From: Candidatus Hodarchaeota archaeon
Lineage (GTDB): Archaea; Asgardarchaeota; Heimdallarchaeia; Hodarchaeales; Hodarchaeaceae
Length of the DNA: 7,085 nt
Assembly: GCA_016840305.1 (NCBI GenBank)
Contig: JAEOSP010000068.1
Span: forward strand, 1-7,085
Direction: 5' to 3'
In this document: positions 5,043-7,085 of the stretch, one piece after another
Layout: each line of letters opens with the position of its first letter
Numbering within the stretch: the stretch's first letter is position 1
Program-made: the position numbers and the translations under genes
Notes under the pieces: model-generated
What the model saw: only the letters and a program-made list of their open reading frames with translations
Databases searched by the model: none
What the model was told of the DNA's origin: nothing

Positions 5043-6722
5043 TCACGTTCGGTGGGATATGAATTGTTGGGCCTTTTGAAGATATTCTTCAATTTGGGAT
5101 TGCTGAAATCGTCTTTTAAGGGAAGCGTTGTTACGAATCAATTCATTCCATTTCTCAAAATCGTTTTTCAACCGTTTTTGTTCCACTTCTACTTTTTGAC
5201 TAAGTGAGAATATATTATACTCAGTTGCATATACTTTAGCTTGGTCAAGATAATCCAAAGCTTGTTGCAGCTCTCCTTCAATCATTGAAATTTTTGCATT
5301 TAACAATAAGGCTTCACTAATAAAAGCAAAATTTTTAGTCTGCTTCACCTGGTCATAGAACTGATGAATATAAATCTTGGCTTCTTCCCACACTTTTATC
5401 TCTTCAGATGCTCTTGCTTCAAATACCAAGAGCTCGCAGAGATGAAGAAGTCCAAAGATTGCATAATTCCAGCTCACATTAAAGGTATCTTCAGTTATAA
5501 TTCCTTTTAGAATCATTTGTGCATGTGCTTTGTCCACCATGCGGTGGCTCTGTTTTAAAATAACCGCTTCGGAAAGTTGGAGAAAAAGACGAACTTTCTT
5601 AACTAACGACTGTGAATAGACCTTTTTTAGCCTAGCTAAGTAAGATTGGGCTTCGGGGAGTTCATTTCTATCTATCATCAATTTGATAAGACTAAACAGT
5701 ACAGTTGCTTCATAAACATGCCTTAAACGATTTTTTCTCATATTCAAGGCTTGTTGAAGAAAGTGTAATGATTTGTCGAGGTCTCCAAGTAATTGATATA
5801 TCAAACCCGTAGTAAGTGCTACTTCAGAAATCAATAATTCATCATTTGTCCTTTTAGCTAAAATTAAAGCTTGTTTCGAATGCTCTAGGGCAATATTAAA
5901 ATTGGATTTAAGAGCATATGTCCATCCGATGTTGATCAAGGACCATGCGATCGCTGTTGGATTCTCAGACTCCTCTGCAATGTTCAAGCTCTGTTGGTAG
6001 TATTTTAATTTTATATCATGCTTCCCCTTATGATAATAAATAAAACCAATATTGAGTAGGAAATAGGAAATACCTGATTTATGATTTAAGGTCTTAAACA
6101 AATCCAAGCTTCGCTGAAAATATTTTAATGCTTTGTCCCTTTCATTGCATATATAATAGAATCTACCGATCCACCCAAAAGTCTTTGCAATGTAACTTCG
6201 GGCTTTAAGTCTCTTAAACCCTGTCAATGCTTCGTGAAACAGGGTTAAAGCAGATTTCATCTCTTTTCGGGAATAAAGAATTACATAACCCTTTGTAAAA
6301 GTAAAAAGGGGTGCCTCTAAACCTTCAGATCTTTGTTTGTTGGCAGTAAGTTGATTCAAGAGGGTATCTCCCTCTGTGATAAGAGTATCAGCATCTTCAA
6401 AGCGGAAAAGTTCTGTTAGGCAAAAAATACGTACACATACCAATAGCAGAAGGAGCTGGACATTTTCTGTTTTTTGGAATTTCGAGTAATTAGCAGTAGC
6501 TAATTCAAGGCCCTGTTCTAATTGACCTATAGCTTTTAAGGAATAACTACGATAATAGACAATTTCAATTTGCTCCTCTTCTGATAGGAGAGCATCTTTA
6601 CCTTGTTTATCTAAAAAAGATGTTTTTTCCAAGACTTCTAAATATTTTCCACTTTCAAACAAATCTTTGATTGTCTTTAGCATTTTAAACGCTCGCTTTT
6701 GCTTCATTTTTAGAATTATCAT
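5043..6722 (-). CDS. TPR-repeat scaffold protein
   Basis: The protein (559 residues from the most upstream ATG) is almost all helical and cytoplasmic, with no signal peptide or membrane helix. Five consecutive TPR-type repeats are visible at about 141-174, 181-213, 221-253, 261-293 and 301-333. Typical pattern is IGFIYYHKGKHDIKLKYYQQSL, with the G/Y, A and small-residue positions in place. Diverged repeats fill 16-130 and 340-460. A final repeat-like unit lies at 470-500 (LLLNAKISMIEGELQQALDYL). It is followed by a charged helical tail to 559. TPR arrays bind partner peptides; no enzyme domain is fused, so the partner is unknown. Two other starts are possible, at codon 6 and at codon 14 (6681-6683). 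The codon-14 start begins directly at the first helix and is preceded by a possible coupled small ORF. No good Shine-Dalgarno precedes the first ATG. The gene stands alone and converges on the pseudogene. It stops with TGA. Confidence 0.88.
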   Translation of the reverse strand: MIILKMKQKRAFKMLKTIKDLFESGKYLEVLEKTSFLDKQGKDALLSEEEQIEIVYYRSYSLKAIGQLEQGLELATANYSKFQKTENVQLLLLLVCVRIFCLTELFRFEDADTLITEGDTLLNQLTANKQRSEGLEAPLFTFTKGYVILYSRKEMKSALTLFHEALTGFKRLKARSYIAKTFGWIGRFYYICNERDKALKYFQRSLDLFKTLNHKSGISYFLLNIGFIYYHKGKHDIKLKYYQQSLNIAEESENPTAIAWSLINIGWTYALKSNFNIALEHSKQALILAKRTNDELLISEVALTTGLIYQLLGDLDKSLHFLQQALNMRKNRLRHVYEATVLFSLIKLMIDRNELPEAQSYLARLKKVYSQSLVKKVRLFLQLSEAVILKQSHRMVDKAHAQMILKGIITEDTFNVSWNYAIFGLLHLCELLVFEARASEEIKVWEEAKIYIHQFYDQVKQTKNFAFISEALLLNAKISMIEGELQQALDYLDQAKVYATEYNIFSLSQKVEVEQKRLKNDFEKWNELIRNNASLKRRFQQSQIEEYLQKAQQFISHRT

Positions 6723-6735
6723 ATTCTATTATCAT
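6685..6735 (-). CDS. possible 16-codon upstream ORF coupled to the TPR gene
   Basis: ATG 6733-6735 is preceded by GGAG (6741-6744) at a 5-base spacing, the best ribosome site in this leader. It encodes MIIEYDNSKNEAKASV and stops at TAA 6685-6687. One base later is the ATG (6681-6683) that is codon 14 of the longest TPR frame. This geometry fits translational coupling, with the TPR protein truly starting at 6683. It may be chance; the peptide itself has no recognisable features. Confidence 0.3.
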   Translation of the reverse strand: MIIEYDNSKNEAKASV

Positions 6736-6808
6736 ATCTACTCCATTTGTATCTAAGATAATTCGAAATTTGACTGAGAGCAATTGCTGTTCATGTGAAA
6801 TATCAAAA

Positions 6809-6844
6809 ATTATTCTTCCGAATAATGATTATCAGGAATTATTC
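6809..6844. promoter_or_regulatory. clustered inverted repeats with a Fur-box-like core in the TPR gene leader
   Basis: ATTATTC (6809-6815), TTCC, GAATAAT (6820-6826) is a perfect 7-base inverted repeat. A third arm, AATTATTC, follows at 6837-6844. Overlapping it is TAATGATTATCA (6823-6834), whose centre TGATTATCA (6826-6834) is symmetric. It resembles the palindromes at 1815 and 2701 (on the minus strand, 14 of 19 against the Fur box). It lies between the likely TATA box and the TPR start. Confidence 0.4.
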
Positions 6845-6863
6845 TTAATAAATTCCTCTATGA

Positions 6864-6871
6864 TATAAAAT
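6864..6871 (-). promoter_or_regulatory. likely TATA box upstream of the TPR gene
   Basis: On the minus strand this lies within GATTTTATATCAT, close to the archaeal TTTATATA box. It would place the transcription start near 6840, next to the inverted-repeat cluster, and give a leader of roughly 105-160 bases. On the plus strand the same bases read TATAAAAT, so the direction is ambiguous and it could also serve the gene at 7025, though with a long leader. Confidence 0.4.
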
Positions 6872-7024
6872 CAAGAAATTATGATTTTTGATATTGTTAC
6901 TGTGGTCAGATATTACGGACTTTAGATTGGGATGGATAAAGATACAAAGTTTTCTTGATTAATTAACAAAATCCTGCGTAGAAAGATATTAATAATCAGG
7001 TGAGAAGACTAAGAGGATCAATCA

Positions 7025-7085
7025 ATGAACATTATCGATTTATTAAGTCAGTGGGTTTCGGATCCAAAAGATACAACTCTGGGGA
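7025..7085 (+). CDS. start of an unidentified gene (partial, runs off the window)
   Basis: ATG 7025 opens a frame of 20 complete codons to the window edge, MNIIDLLSQWVSDPKDTTLG. GAGG (7013-7016) lies 8 bases upstream, a good ribosome site. The first residues look like an amphipathic helix, without a signal peptide. Too little is present to name it. The gap from 6736 to 7024 otherwise holds the divergent promoter region described above; a plus-strand TATA box is not clear (TTAATAATC near 6989 is a candidate). Confidence 0.5.
   Translation, partial: MNIIDLLSQWVSDPKDTTLG

Noticed and set aside
5016..5207. Plus-strand open frame at the 3' end of the TPR gene
   Set aside because: It is antisense to a well-supported TPR tail; its Phe/Leu richness mirrors Lys/Glu codons.
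1..7085. CRISPR array, tRNA, rRNA, transposase or insertion-sequence ends
   Set aside because: No regularly spaced repeats, cloverleaf-like or rRNA-like stretches, or transposase motifs were seen. The repeats present are explained by the cassette duplication.

Overview
The window is AT-rich and looks archaeal. The clearest sign is a pair of TTTATAAATA boxes placed where an archaeal TATA box should be, upstream of genes that also have Shine-Dalgarno sites. The proteins fit as well: a MinD/ParA-like ATPase, a long TPR protein, and small secreted beta-rich and LamG proteins. An Asgard (Heimdallarchaeia-like) source is my best guess from the style of the TPR and ATPase proteins. That is inference; no marker gene is present.

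Layout. Bases 1-224 hold the C-terminal end of a membrane protein (+). Bases 225-408 hold only a possible gene remnant and a small hairpin. Bases 409-1704 (-) are a two-gene operon: a DNA-binding protein with two ribbon-helix-helix (RHH) regions and a winged helix, followed by a ParA/MinD-like ATPase. Diverging from it is a small secreted protein (1869-2366, +), which ends in a hairpin plus T10. Next comes a second, decayed copy of the start of the RHH gene together with its divergent promoter (2447-2723). This copy is colinear with the first at a constant offset of 886 bases. It now drives a secreted LamG protein with a helical C-terminal domain (2778-3827, +). Downstream are a frameshifted minus-strand gene remnant (3924-4335) and a third, promoterless leader copy. 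That leader is fused to a pseudogene (4384-4920) related to the first secreted protein and carrying two in-frame stops. A hairpin/T-tract terminator separates it from a 559-residue TPR protein (5043-6722, -). The last 60 bases begin another gene (+).

How it fits together. The central 3.8 kb looks like a repeatedly duplicated and reassorted cassette. Its unit is an RHH regulator with its ATPase, facing a promoter that drives a secreted protein. The promoter holds a TATA box and, 11 bases downstream, a palindrome close to TAATGATAATCATTA that overlaps the expected transcription start, as a repressor site would. The palindrome resembles the bacterial Fur box. A related half-conserved motif lies upstream of the TPR gene. 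Whether the RHH protein or a metal-responsive repressor binds there cannot be decided from the sequence. I see no rRNA, tRNA, CRISPR array or insertion sequence.
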